Positions 7,771 through 20,575 of a stretch of DNA of 47,804 nt are shown one piece after another (the first letter of the stretch is position 1; every line of letters begins with the position of its first letter). The DNA is from Chara braunii (taxonomy: Eukaryota; Streptophyta; Charophyceae; Charales; Characeae): the NCBI GenBank assembly GCA_003427395.1, contig BFEA01000930.1, forward strand, positions 9,789 through 57,592, in the 5' to 3' direction. The notes under the pieces are model-generated. The model had not been told where the DNA came from and did no database searches. It was given only the letters and a program-made list of their open reading frames with translations. The position numbers and the translations under genes were made by a program.

Positions 7771-10284
7771 AAAGTAAAGAGGAAAAGAGAGAAAAGGATA
7801 AAACAAAAAGCATCAAAACCTAAACGAACCAACAGCCTGCTGAGAACAGGTCCCTACTAACTTTTTAGAAGTAACTCTTTGTTTCTTAGAAACGAGTCAT
7901 GTTGCGTACCTTTTTCTGTATAAATTATACTCTACTATTTTGGGTCATTGTCTGAAGCTAATGGTATATCTCTGCAGCCCTCGACTGCAACAATGAACTA
8001 AACACCCAAATTCAATTTCCGATGGAAAAAAAAAAGAAAAACATCGACCATTTTTTTTTTTTTTTTTTAAGTGTGTCATCCTTGCATAGGCGCCGTACTA
8101 AACCCACGCAACCAATCTCGGTTCTTCGATTCTGGGATCGCACGGTTGAAAATATCATGCATCATTAGTCCCTTGCACCCCTTGCGTACCAAAAGAAGCT
8201 AGCCCAAGTAGTGCACATTCATATTCGATCCCGGTGTCTTCAGGATGATACATTACCTACTGCACTAACTCCTACTGCGATAGTAATAGGAGCTGCTTTT
8301 CTATGTAATAGCATGTTCCTGATACTATGGCCACCAATGGCCTAGCAGACCCTGCCTTGTACCACCTCAACCTCTTAGCATGCCGAGGTCTCTACACCGG
8401 CCCCATTGGAGGCCCGACAGCTAATTTCCCCCCTCGGGCCACACATCCATCCCAGAAGGGCGACCTAGAGAAACACACATTTCGATCTTGCTATCCCATT
8501 GTTTCAGGTTCTCCTTAGTGTACTCTTTGTATTTCTTATATGAGTTATATACATTGAATTCATCAATCATATTCACATAGAAAAGGAGAATTATATCTAA
8601 TTGATGTACAACTTAATTAAAGAAATAGTTAGAAAACCCTCCATAGGCGCTATTTTTTTTTTCCTCCTTGTGCACGCGAATGAGAGAGAGAAACGGGCAA
8701 TGATTGCTTTCAAGCTTTCAATGATTTGGATCAGATTCAACATTTTGAGGAGAAACATTGGTTGGGGTGCTTATGGGAAAAGTATTTTTAAACTAGTACG
8801 ACTTTGCGCTTCTATCCTCTCCTCTCTCCGTCCTTTGCCTCACTTCCCCCTTCATCAACCGTTGTTATCTTGAGCAAGGAGGAATCTTTCTTCTGCGTAG
8901 GACTCCATCCTTGTGGTGTGACATCATGATGTGACATTGTGCTGGTGTGAGTCAAGTACGGGTCGGATGCGTTTGATCCCATCTAGAGTCCTTCATTATG
9001 CAACATTGCTCCATTTTATGTTTGTATGCATACACATTGATTGCTGGAGTCTTTATCCCCACCTTGTTGTTTCTTCGGTTCTCCTTGCATCGCTCACCTT
9101 CAACCGAGCATGCATCAACCCTTCAATACATTGTAATCCACATAAAAATCATTGCGAAGACATTACGCTAGAAGCTCTACAGGTATCGTCTTCGATTCTT
9201 CTTCCAACCGTAAGTGTGTCAAAGTCTTCAGTTTACTAAGTAACTGCAACCAGTTAAAGGTTCTTCATCACTGGGTGAGGGACATAGTGACCAAGTTTTC
9301 CTCTATACAGTTCCACACTTCCTCCCCATCTTTCATGCCCACCATTTACGACTTATCTCTTACTATGTACTATATCTATCTTTTATCTCAATTCTTTATA
9401 TTTATTAATTATTTTAATAACAAAAAATCATCATATTTACAGTAAACAATTTTAATATATTTACAATACTCGTTCTAAACATATTTTATATGGCATAAAC
9501 TCTTATCCTATTGTCACGACCGCAATTGTTTCTATTTCCGCAACTTGTCAAAAATGACAAGCCAACTAATAGTAGCTACATCTTTGCATTTTGCAAGTTT
9601 GCTAGAATAGGAAAAGGAGAAACAAGGCATTTTTACGATGGAAAGTCATACAAATTTAATTGTTTGCTACATTTTTCTTTATTTGATTGATATTGAGTAC
9701 TCCAGAAGTTGGGCTTTGCTCCATTGGGCTCCCTTATGGGATATGGGCATAGAAATCAATCTACTACACGAAGTAGCTAAGTGTGTATGTTCAATTTTAG
9801 ATTTACAGTGAACTCCGCATTAAGTGCAGATTTCATCTCAATTGCGAATCTCGTCGATTATTATATCGATCAAGTGCAAATTTTATTTTAATAAAACATA
9901 TGAATGCAATGACGAATCCATATATTTTAGGATCTCCAAAAAATGTAACAATTGTTTGTTCGCTTTCTTGCCAACTGTCAGCTAGTCACATGGTGATATG
10001 CCTCAAACTCAAGGGTTTCTCAGGAGAAGCGATGACATGTGCCAAGAGGCAAGAGAAAGATTGATGCTTGAGTACGGAAATAAAAAAGAAGGAAAAACTT
10101 GCAAAAGATTGTCAATTTGTGCTACAATAACAATGGTCACTGACATTCAATAATTATCTACCGTGTGTTGTGCCTTAGTTAAGGCCCTATAGAGTTTTTT
10201 AAAGACAACACCAAAATGCAAGAGAAAAATAAAATAAGTGGTCAAAATGAAGTTGACGACGGAGAAGGAAGTGTTCAGAACCTC

Positions 10285-10430
10285 CCAAGCTTATGAAGGA
10301 GATATATTCACAAGTGAAGGACAATTTGCATACCTATGAAGAAATACCTCCTCCTTCCAGATAGTCGCAAGTGAAGGACAAGTTGCATACCTATCGAGAA
10401 ATACCTCCTTCCATGAAGGAGTCAGAACAA
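10285..10430. repeat. Local tandem duplication, about 70 bp
   Basis: CAAGTGAAGGACAA(T/G)TTGCATACCTAT followed by GAGAAATACCTCCT occurs twice in a row. Confidence 0.7.
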
Positions 10431-11088
10431 TCCAACATCATGTTGATAACATCAAGCAAGCCTACGATATTTTTAACTCCTCAAGAAGCATAAGAGCTTC
10501 TACAGGTTGGCATTGGAAAGTCTTGCCAGAGAAGGTGATAGCCCTGTATATTTTATCCAACGGTTTTCATTTCAAGAAGTAAGTAAAACGCGCGCCGTGT
10601 TTGAATTCTGTGGGGGACCACCCTCTAAGCCCAAGTATTTCTCAGTGACAGATAATGTACAAGTGCATCGCATGCAGCCTAAAAGTAAGCAATCTCATAA
10701 CCAAAATAGTTCTTGATGAATGGGTTTAAAGCTTCATTTATATGAAGCATTAAGAAAAGGATGAACAATTAAAACTACAAGAAGACCGACTATCGTGTCC
10801 ATTGTTCTCCATACTATACATATGAATGAGATGTAAAAGAACATGAAAACCATTTCTGACAAATCGATGTAGGACTCTCCTAAGCAAATGACAACACTGC
10901 TAAGCCAACTATCGCCTTCACTTCCTAAGTCGAGTCATGCAGGACCTCCTCCCAAGTTAAGGGAACAAAATTAAAACCGGCCCAAAACCAAATCACCTCA
11001 AACTTTCACACGGCTTCGACGTAAGGGTGTGGACATGTAGCTGCAAGAGACGAAATGCAAGATCTCATACTACGAGCTCCTTGACGAC

Positions 11089-11470
11089 ATTACCAAACTT
11101 CAATTTGTTATTCGCAAAGGGTAACCAATGGCATTTTCAAACTTCAATTTGCTATTAGCAATAAGCAACAAATGACATTATCGAACTTACATGCTATTAC
11201 GAATGAGCAATCAACGAAATTCTAATAGAAGGAGCAACAAAGGATTATGTGCAAAAAATGTTTTGGATAGTCAAATTCTAGTAGAAGGGGAAATACAGGA
11301 TTATATGCAGAAAGTCTTTGGGATACCTTATGCAACCCAATGCTAGAGAGAGACTTATTTGTCACTAGCAAAGAAGTGGTATATGAAAGGATTATGGAAC
11401 AAACATAGAGACTTATTTGTCACTAGGAAAACAGTGGTATATGAAAGGATTATGGAACAAACATAGCAAC
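11089..11470. repeat. Cluster of short tandem duplications
   Basis: Three small duplications follow each other: AACTTCAATTTG(T/C)TATT units near 11097 and 11142; TTCTA(A/G)TAGAAGG units near 11219 and 11276; and GAGACTTATTTGTCACTAG units near 11351 and 11409. The last unit is almost identical in both copies. Confidence 0.75.
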
Positions 11471-13874
11471 CGTTCTAAAGACCAGTAGGTAATCTTATTC
11501 AAAATTTCAATAGTTTGTTCCATCCACCTTATATGTGTTTGAAACAACCCCTTCATGCACAATTTGATGAGGCACTCCTTCGATGATATTTTGGGCCCTA
11601 CGCCAAAGGAGCTTAAGACCATGAGCACTATGTTAGACAAAGCCCTAAGGTCCACGCAAGCTTTGAAGAGCGTTGGGGAAACAACAATAAAATGGGCTAC
11701 GTATATAAAACGCTTATGCAACAAACATAGCAACCGTTCTGGGGAGCAATAAGCATTTTTTTTTTTAATTCGACTATTTGTTGCAACCCCCTAAACCGCG
11801 GTTGAGATAAAACCCCTTGACGCACAATTTTATGAAGGCACTCCTACAAAGGTTGAAAACCCTTTTGGGCCCTAAGCAAGAACCTCAAGAGGAGGGAAAC
11901 AACAACCAAGTGGGTTAGAAAACAATTCAAGTGAATTTCCTTTTATTTTTCTTTTCAAAATACTTATGGCATTAGAGTCGGCGATATTTACAATGGTCGT
12001 TACTATCCTTGTTTCATTTTCTTGCCTCATTGCAATTTTTAAACCATTTCAGCTTCCCGCTGGCCTCTGACTCCTGCGTCATTCTCTAGTCCTATATCTT
12101 TATTGGCTCAATACCAAAAAAGGAGGACGATACATGCTCATTACCAAAAAAAAAGGAAGATACATCTTGTACTAGCGGACCTTAGTACTTCAAATAAGTA
12201 CTAAAATGATGAAGTAAAATGTCACAACCTAATCATTGGGGAACAAATCAAAGTCATTGTTTCCACGTTGTAAATAATCGGTAGGGAATGGTTTACAAGG
12301 GTAACAACATTACAAGGACAATAAAACAAATAAATAAAACTAGAGTTTCTGTGATAAAAATCAAGACTCTAGAAGTGGACAACGACAATTTACACCACCA
12401 CAAAAGAGAATAAGAATTCCTAACGAAGTACACATAAAAATTATGAAAATTTTGAAAAAGGGACTATTTAATTGTTATCAGAACTACTGTAAATAATATC
12501 CACCGAGAAGTCATCCAACAAAAGGCACATGCGAGTGGGTACTACAATCACAACTACATAAGTCGGGGAGTATATTACTAAAAAGACGGGCGCTATATTC
12601 TCTCTCTTCAACATCCATTGACAAAGTGAGCAAGAATTGAAAAGCCCGCAGAAAAGGATGATAGTGAAAATGACGATGATGAATGAAAGAGTGACGTTAG
12701 AAAAAATTCTCTCTATGTGGTCGCATTGCCAGAAGAAGCTCAAGCATTCAATGAAAACCATTGAGGACATTAGTTTATCAAAGAACTCCCCCTTCGAAAA
12801 GGTAGTATGAAGTTTGCTTCTTAACATGAAGATGTACACCTTTCAATTCCCATAAAAGTTTTTGTCGCAAATGGGGTGTTATTATTCCAAGTATTTTGGC
12901 TAAAATCATAAAATGCTTCTTGTTTGTTATTTTTTTAGATGTTGTCAACAAACCAGTGAAAATTGTATAAGCGAGAAATACTCTCGTAACATTTGTAAGG
13001 TCCAGATTCCGGTTATATCATTTTATAATTTAAAAAAACCATACGATTCCGGATTGCAAAGGCAACATTTTTTTTCGCTAGCTAGAATGAGCAACTGAAA
13101 TGGTGATGATATGCACGACTACACACAATGGAAAGAAGTTAACACTAAGCAAGTAATTGGCATTTACATGGGAGTTCAAATTTTGAACACCCAAATTCGA
13201 AAATAAAACAAACCAGTGGGAGAGAGGGCGCTCAATATTTCAACATCTTCATCACTTCAAAATTTCCATACCCCCAATATACATCTGCACACAACATTCA
13301 TACCATTTCAAAGCTTTCAAAATGTACGGCTTTAGTATATATACTTCAGCGTAAGAAAATTTTTTACAAAGTGGATGCATTCAACATTTTTTTCACACCT
13401 TTCAAACCCCTCCAACAGATTTCAATTTTTTTTTTAGTATATTACTGATTTTTTTTGTCACTTCAAAATTATGTTCAATGAAGATCAACCAATCGTTGAA
13501 CGCCTATCGTAAAGAGATCTCCAAAAGACACCTCTCGCGGAGAATGCATGATTACACCAATCATATTCAACTGTATTAAACATCATCCTAAGAAAGGGTT
13601 ACGAGTCCCCTCAATCCAAAATAGTCATACATACCTTTCAAATAAAAAGTGGAACTGGCTCACGTGGTGAAGTATTACCACAAGCTGTACAACGAGTATA
13701 TGGTCATCTCGTGAAGTGCGACATAAACCATTCAATTCACTTTTATCTCATGTGTTTATCCCCAATTGATCTAAGAAGAGTAAAGTTCAAGGACGAGCAA
13801 ATCTTATACGACAATCATTTCGTTAAAACCTAGGCTGCCACCCGCACGGGTCCGACCGCCCAAACAAAAGAATT

Positions 13875-14066
13875 ATGTCACGATCTATATGGAAAGGTCC
13901 ATTTGTAGATGCTTGTCTGTTGAAAAAGCATTCGCGTGTGGCTCACCAAAGTTGGAAAATTTGGTCACGTAGATCTTGTATTTTGCCTAAATTTGTCGGT
14001 TACTATGCACAAGTTAATAACGAAAAATAATTTGTTGGTTTACGGATTACTGAAGATATGGTCGGC
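13875..14066 (+). pseudogene. rps19: Mitochondrial-type rps19 fragment (nuclear mitochondrial insert)
   Basis: The frame begins [19 protein letters not shown], continues through [20 protein letters not shown], and reaches an in-frame TAA at 14028. It resumes FVGLRITEDMVG in the same frame, then homology ends where family members continue toward HKFGEF. This matches ribosomal protein S19 of plant mitochondria (SIWKG, SRRS.ILP) better than the plastid S19. Loss of one codon to TAA and of the C-terminus marks it as a pseudogene. Codons just upstream (HPHG..) faintly recall the end of rpl2, its usual neighbour. Confidence 0.8.
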
Positions 14067-16110
14067 CGAGCAGGCGGGCCAGTGCAATTTGGACCCTCTT
14101 GCCTGGGTCACCCGAACAAGTAAGAGTGGTCAACAGACTCAACACAATTTCCCTTACGCCTTCTGATCACGGGGGATTTTTACACCCTCCAAAAGGGACC
14201 CAAATCGGTTTGGTGTTTTTCTTTTTGTTGATGTTCTTTTGGAAGCTTGAGGGAGGGGGGTAGGGGTTAAACATTAAATTGGGTGAGATTATTTTCCTGA
14301 CTTCGTCTTGTAGGCTTTGCAAAACCCTCCGCCAAAAGTTTTTTGGTTTGCTATTCTGCACAACATACGTTTTTATCAAAAATTTTCAATTTGTTTTTTT
14401 TTGTGTATTGGTGCCCGGGACCCCACCCGGCCCAGTTGCCCAGCCACGCGTCCCGGGCAGGTCCTGTGTTTACTTCTTTAACTTCTTTACAACATTCTGT
14501 GTCTCGGGAGGAAGGTGTGTTCGGGAAATACCACCCCAAACACAGAATCCAAAACAAAAAGAGAATCATAATATACACAACAACAAACCCAATTTTAATG
14601 AAATAAGTCACGCCATTGGTGAGGTACTTAATGTGCTTGCCTTCAAACAAGTGTAAATGTCATCCACACACAACATAGGATGAGGCACGAGGACGTGAAG
14701 ACGAAAGCAATCACAACTCGTTAGGACTAGAAACAGTTACGTAATTTGCAATGTCGTGAACTTCTACAAGATATTCATTATTCCATTATCGCTGCACCAC
14801 TCTCAAATTTTACAAGGTCAATCTATCCATATGGACTGATTGGTGTAAGGAGGTTTTCTCAACAGCTGTGAAGGACTGCTGTATTGGCAATCTAATCATT
14901 AAAATAATATTTTATATTTATTTTCGGGGCGATACCCGACGTGATCCACCACGACATTGAAACATACGCGTTGCCTCCAACCAACAGCGTCCCTCTCTTA
15001 GCCAATGCGTGCCTTCCTTCAAATAAAATCTCTGCCAATACCTCCGAAATGAAACTTTGTGGTATGTACCATGCCCTTTGGACATAAATATATTATTGGT
15101 TGGACAGAGTCCGACAGACTCGTAATTTATACACGATTCTCCTCATTTTGCCAGTTCATTTTCGCGAGTCAGCGTGGTGGGAGATTTGCAGCGGCGTTTG
15201 TCTACGGGCGGTACCCTGAGACCCTCACAGTGGACAGCAGCCATCGCCAGTCTGAGGAAGACTTGCCATAGCTCTGCGAGCGGCGGGGCTGTGTGGAGAC
15301 TCTTCACTGAGTCTATGTGGGTGGCGGCAGCCATAGCTGCCGGTTCTTCATCAGAGTTGTCCAGCGGCACTGAAGACTTCATCAGCAGGATCTGTTCTTC
15401 ATCTGGGTGGTTGGTGCAGGCCTCTGGGAGGCCAGTCTGATGTGGCGCTACTAACTGGGTGTAGGGCAGTGAGTGGTGTGTGAGGTTCTGATAGTGGCAA
15501 GACACTGGAACAAACTCTGTAACGATTTCTGGTTACTTGGCTCATCATCAGTACGTATTGGAATTGTTATCCTCCTCGCAGGTTCTTTCTTGTGATTCGT
15601 TGTTGGGAGTATCGTCAGAGAGTGACAAACACTGTGTCCTCTCCCCACCTGTGCATTGTTGTGCTTCCGCTATCTCTTCTGATCTGTGTGCAGTTGGACT
15701 CTGTCTCCTCTCCCCCTTCTCTTATGCATGTATGGGGATTGAGATCTACAGACTCGAAAAACTAGTGGCGTGTATGAGACTGTCTGTGTGTGAGTGGCGG
15801 TAAAGATCGTCATTTCTTGTTGACCTGCTATAGCTGTAAAAGGACAAATAGGACGTTCTTTCTCAATAGTATTTATTATCTCTATTCATTTTTTTAAACA
15901 ACAATTATATCCTAATTAACGTTCAGAATATTACAGGGGAGTTCCATAACGGAACTGGTCATCTGCGTGTGAAAAACACACAAATGCAACGAAGGGGCCT
16001 ACTCACTAACAATGATAACGTTAAGGAAATAACACCATTTCCCATTTCAATATCGTCAAGGGGAGAGAGAGAGAGAAAGATTTGGGGGTTGAGAGTTCCA
16101 AGTCTTTCCA
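14067..16110. other. No gene recognised
   Basis: The sequence is mixed, with a GC-rich patch near 14410-14465. The frames at 15143-15505 (minus) and 15174-15440 (plus) are longer than chance in this neighbourhood but overlap each other and show no motif. They are left unassigned. Confidence 0.35.
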
Positions 16111-16115
16111 AGCAT

Positions 16116-16171
16116 GGGCCTATAACTCGGTTAGAGTATAGGCCTCAGTAGTTCAAATCTACTTGGGCCCA
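16116..16171 (+). pseudogene. tRNA fragment lacking the anticodon arm
   Basis: GGGCCTA (acceptor) pairs with TGGGCCC. ACTC/GAGT forms the D stem. AGTAG/CTACT encloses a canonical TTCAAAT T-loop. Only nine bases lie between the D and T arms, so nearly the whole anticodon arm and variable loop are missing. Identity cannot be read without the anticodon. The organelle-like D arm fits an organellar source. Confidence 0.6.
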
Positions 16172-16360
16172 CTCTATAACCACTTTTTTCAGAAGGTACC
16201 GAAGGTGATATTTCTTGCAGTGCACTAGCCTTCCATAAAGAATCTTGCATTCTTGAATTTGGCTATGTCGAATAAAGAATCTTGCATTCTTATTGAATAT
16301 TTTGAGTGAACCATCTCCCAGAAGAGATCCTACAATAATTGCTTTCAGTTGATCCGACAA
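16145..16360 (-). pseudogene. LAGLIDADG homing endonuclease fragment
   Basis: The frame begins MSDQLKAIIVGSLLGDGSL, and the LAGLIDADG motif is IIVGSLLGDGS. It continues with NARFFIRHSQIQECK, the typical segment after the first motif of organelle intron-encoded endonucleases (LAGLIDADG_2 type). The frame is open for about 15 further codons upstream of the chosen ATG. Only about 50 residues belong to the family. The tail VVIEWAQVDLNY is antisense tRNA sequence. Such enzymes cut a target site for intron homing; this remnant lacks the second motif and cannot be active. Confidence 0.75.
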
Positions 16361-16539
16361 AGATATTTGTTTTAATTTTTTTACGAGACAAATTGATTGC
16401 TGACGTACTTGTTAAAACTGTTTCCATATCTTCTATCTACTTTTTTTCATAGTCTCTAAGGGATCCTCTTGCTAATATTTATCAAATCAACACAGGACTT
16501 CCCTTGGGATTGATCCATCCAAGTGATGTAAATGAATGT

Positions 16540-16689
16540 TTAAACCCCCAGTACTCCCTGAAGTCGTGCCCAAGCCACGATTTTAGAAAATGTAGGCCAC
16601 TGCAGGAGCACCCGAATACATCCAACCAGAAACGTTTCTACTCTATTTTTCTACGTGCCCAATATCTGGGCCAAGTACTGGTGGTTGTA
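16540..16689. mobile_element. Short TTAA-type inverted-repeat element, copy 1
   Basis: The left end is TTAA followed by ACCCCCAGTACTCCC. The right end reads GGGCCAAGTACTGGTGGT followed by TTGT where TTAA is expected. The first 95 bp match the left part of the element at 35,612-36,161, including CCACGATTTTAG and GCAGGAGCACCCGAAT. Non-coding, so probably a short deletion derivative of a non-autonomous element. Confidence 0.6.
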
Positions 16690-18000
16690 CATAGAGGGGA
16701 AATGAAAAATAAGACTCGAAATTGGTGAAATTGGCAAATTTCTGGCTGTAGACGAAGGAAGCAGAAGCAGTCTCAGAAGCAGAAGAATCATACGTGGATT
16801 GATATAAGCAAAAGCAACCCATTTGCAACAAACAGGGCCTGCTGGGCCCGACCACCCCACACGAGGCACCAGGTGCAACTCGGCATGTGCACAGCCTCGC
16901 TGGAACAGCCCCTTTTCTGTGTTTCTACTAGTACAGTGTTCAAGACTGGCAGCGTTTGGCGCCTTGTTGGCACTTCCTTGTGGTCATCACTTTTGCGCCT
17001 TTTTGTGGGAAAGTGCCGCCCGGCACTTTTTCGCTCCTGCATAACCCTTTTCCTCGTGCTGCTGCATGGCCCTTTTCCTCATGCCACCGAGGCACTCATG
17101 TACTCCTTTCGCATGTGAACTGTGGTGCAATCTCATGACATGTGCGAACACAAAGTAGTTCGACATGAGTCTGGTCCTCAGGTAATGGACGCTGTAAAGT
17201 TGTCGCCACCACCCCGAAAGCGATGACTATAATAGCATTGTGCGAGATGTCCTCGGGAGTCATCCGCCCTCGTCACATTGATTAGGATTCCTACATCAAC
17301 TCCGTACACAATGCTACTATACAAAAACCCACCAAGTTGCAGTATGGCTGGCTGGCAGCCACACAAGCTTGGGGAATTAGTGACGAAGACGTGATAACCA
17401 AAAAACCCTCTTCCATAAGGTTAACTGTGCAATTCGCAAATATACTTTCAGTAGCAATCTTAAAAGTACAGAAGGCACAACTTACAATGGTTGAAGAAGC
17501 TAGCGAGCGTACGTCCTATATCCAAGGAGTGAGATGATGTTCCGGTTAGCATGAACGATTTCACAATGGAGACAACTGTCAGCAAGAAATTGGTACCTAA
17601 GAAAGCGGACCATACGACATAAACTAGGCTGGCTAGTGGAGCTCAGAAACGCTTTCCCATTTAGTGAACATCACTTAAAACCTGAAGAACTGTAATCATG
17701 CCTAGAGACTAATGCCCTTCATGGCATTTACACTTACGGGCAGGTAATACATGCATCGCCTCACCATTGATAGGATCGTCACTTGAAGCAATGAATGTCA
17801 ACAGAGAGGAACACCAAGTGTCATACGCTCATTTCAGTTGAAGCACTCCAAAAGACAAAAGAAGATGAGTCCATTGACCATGCTGAACTGAAACACAACA
17901 AATACACTACACTAGTTTTTTATTACAGGAGAGTAGCTCAGTTAAACCGTTTCTTAGATTGCAGCCTTACAAATAACCAAATACTAAATACTACATAGTT
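16690..18000. other. No gene recognised
   Basis: Sequence of mixed composition. No repeat, RNA or protein family was recognised with confidence. Confidence 0.35.
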
Positions 18001-18105
18001 TTTCTTCATGCCAACATTTCACTCGTACTTTGACATTCTTCATGCCAACATTTTACTTTTGACATCCTTCACGCCAACATTTCACTCATACTTTGACCCT
18101 GTATA
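18001..18105. repeat. Short tandem repeat, about 32-36 bp, three copies
   Basis: Units of CTTCATGCCAACATTT(C/T)AC with short variable tails ending in TTTGAC occur three times in a row. Confidence 0.8.
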
Positions 18106-18352
18106 TACCCTTTCTCCACCAATAGAGAAATTGTTCCTGAAAGAGTTTAGACCGAGGGGGACAGCAGGATGTGGGGCGCTGAGCTGGCCCAAGTTTTGTT
18201 CGATGTTAAGTAATTCCTATCTCATTTGCGCTCATGTCAAGGCTCGAGTTTGAAACCACACACAAAGTACATACAACTTTTGTGTTTTTGTGTGACATTT
18301 TGTCGCTCGTGACCTTTGAGTCTATAATGCCTTTCTAAAACATATTTCACTC

Positions 18353-18354
<2 letters not shown>

Positions 18355-18426
<72 letters not shown>
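18355..18426. repeat. (GA)n microsatellite
   Basis: About 72 bases of uninterrupted GA dinucleotide. Confidence 0.97.
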
Positions 18427-18428
<2 letters not shown>

Positions 18429-18586
18429 CCACGAATTCTTAATCAAAATTGAACTAACAAGATTTGGCCAATCAGCATCCGACCTCAGCGCCAGAGTAAA
18501 TACGAGTCGAAAAGACAATAACCACTCATTCCCAACCTGCAGGAACTATGGCCAAATGCTGCATATAACACTGAGGCAAACCAATC

Positions 18587-18587
<1 letters not shown>

Positions 18588-18627
<40 letters not shown>
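18588..18627. repeat. (AC)n microsatellite
   Basis: About 40 bases of AC dinucleotide. Confidence 0.97.
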
Positions 18628-18628
<1 letters not shown>

Positions 18629-18971
18629 CCAGCAAATCCTCCTCCCTCTTTCCCAGCAACCACCGCCCTCACAGCGACATGTCATACATTTGCTCTCTCT
18701 GTACTCTATGCCCAGTTCTCCATGAGCCCTCGAGAAACTCTCAGATTCTAGTTTTGCCTCTGCAATGTTGATATCCAAGAAGATTCCCTTGCCCATCTAC
18801 CCGTCACTGCTCCACCAGCATCGTCCACATCACCCCCACCTGTGCCCTTCCCGCCTCCACTGCGCAACTCGTTTATCATCCAATTGCGAAGGGCGCGAAA
18901 GCTGCCCGCCTTTTGCACAGAATAGAAGCAACACAAACCTGACCTCCTTGCACCTCAGCTAAGAACTATAA

Positions 18972-19232
18972 GTAGCAGACCATTACAGAAAGGTATCCTA
19001 GACTTGAGCGAAGTATAACCCCAAACACTCAGTCAACCAGCCCCAGAGACACCACACACAGCAATAGTTTGATCTGCGGCTTCCAAAGCACTTGCGCCAA
19101 ATAGAAATGGAAAAGCAGACCATTATAGATATCATAGACTTTAACGAAATGCAGCCCGACATGCTCACTCAACCATCCCCAGAGACACCACACACCAAAT
19201 GTTTAACGCACGCCTTCCAAATCACTTCCATG
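18972..19232. repeat. Tandem duplication, about 140 bp
   Basis: AGCAGACCATTA(C/T)AGA, then CAGAGACACCACACAC, then GCCTTCCAAA or GCTTCCAAAG occurs in the same order twice, with moderate divergence. Confidence 0.75.
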
Positions 19233-20487
19233 AAAGGGTAAGAATAGAAAGGTATTAAAGTTTGCCAATCAAATTCTTATTACATGAAGAAAAAAGAAAA
19301 AGGTCCGCACACTCGCAGCAAGTCCCAGCAAATACGAAGAACCACCCACTTATTTCCACACTCTCTCCTTGCTCTGCAATCAAGCAAGCTACTGCTTGCT
19401 TCTCGTAAACCTTTGAAGAACAAGGGCAAACAGATTCGATAGCCACTCGCCCTTCCCCCACCCCTCCGTCCGCCCCATGCCACCCCCTTCTGTATCTATC
19501 CAGCCAGCCATTCACCCTTCCCGTGCCTGTCCCTCGGCACCCAGGAACCTCTCCTTATAGCGATAAAAAGAGACCAGCGGAGATTAGAAGAATATGCTCA
19601 CCTGCCTGCAAGCGCAAAGCTGTAAAACCCATATAGATACAAAAAACGTCTGTTAGTTTGCCCAAAATCGATCCGTTTGGACGAAACTCTAAGAGAACTG
19701 TATGAGAGGGAATGCACTTCCCTTACCTATCCAACCACCTCGCCGATTTCCTCCCAAGACCTCTTGCTCAAGCTCCATCACGATTCACGACCTCCTTACC
19801 CGCTCTATCATCACCTACCTTCATCCTTCGCTCATGTTCAGCCATCATAGTCCACACTTTATCCTTTCCATTGCAACCTACCTTCGTTCTCGTCTCTTTT
19901 GGTCGTCGACTCTTATTCCATCCGTTCCACACGAGAAAGAGCTCAACCAGCATGGCCAGCACCGTCTCAGAAAAGAAAAGCAAGCAGGCACCACTGTCCT
20001 TCTCTCTCAAAGAATTACAGGCCAACTTCCTCAATCAATTGTGATGTGCAGCCACAGTAGGGATCAATGAATTTAGCTACAAAACAAGCAATGACAAAAC
20101 ATATTCCCCATCTCTCTACACCAGCCAGCTAGGGTGAACGGGCCTCTGTCAATCACACAATGCAATCACCAGTACATCCTGATGATCTGCAGGTTAACCA
20201 GGGGACTTGGTTCGGATGTACGGTCCTCTGGTTGGCTGTGTGGACATCATGTGTGATGGGAGAACTGCCAGAGGTCCGCAGAAGGACATCTTGTGCTTGT
20301 GGTGAGAAAGCCTTAACCCGAGGATTTTTGCCAGATTAGGTTTCCTCGGGTTCTGTGAGAACTGCCAGAGGTTAATCAATCAGGTGAGACAAGCCACCGG
20401 CCTCAACCCGAGGATGAACCAATCAGGCAAAAATACAGTTAAGGACGACCACCAATTCAACACCGTTTAGATTTTTGCCAGATTAGG
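19233..20487. other. No gene recognised; downstream flank of SEC24
   Basis: Overlapping frames on both strands (for example 19702-20070 plus, 19768-20034 minus) have no recognised motif. GGCCTCTGTCAATCACACA near 20143 recurs near 33336, so part of this region is dispersed repeat. Confidence 0.35.
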
Positions 20488-20575
20488 TTGCAAAATTTGC
20501 AGGGCATCGTCGCATGTGCAAAATTTGCAGGCCATCGTCGACGGCATGTGCAAAATTTGCAGGTCGTCGTCGTAT
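20488..20575. repeat. Minisatellite, about 30 bp, three copies
   Basis: GTGCAAAATTTGCAGG(G/C/T)C(A/G)TCGTCG is repeated three times. The first copy grows out of GTTGCAAAATTTGCAGG. Confidence 0.85.

Larger units (their letters stand above)
7860..13825. other. Gene-poor AT-rich region
   Basis: No protein family, tRNA or rRNA was recognised. The sequence has many small local duplications, listed separately, and long T or A runs (for example 8050-8069). Short open frames lack motifs and are probably chance. Confidence 0.4.

Noticed and set aside
15143-15505. 120-aa minus-strand frame
   Set aside because: No recognised domain, and an overlapping plus-strand frame is equally open. Kept only as an unassigned region.
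20180-20200. CTGATGA near 20179 as another hammerhead
   Set aside because: No GAA box or pairing stems follow. The same holds for the TCATCAG at 15347, 24046 and 32863.
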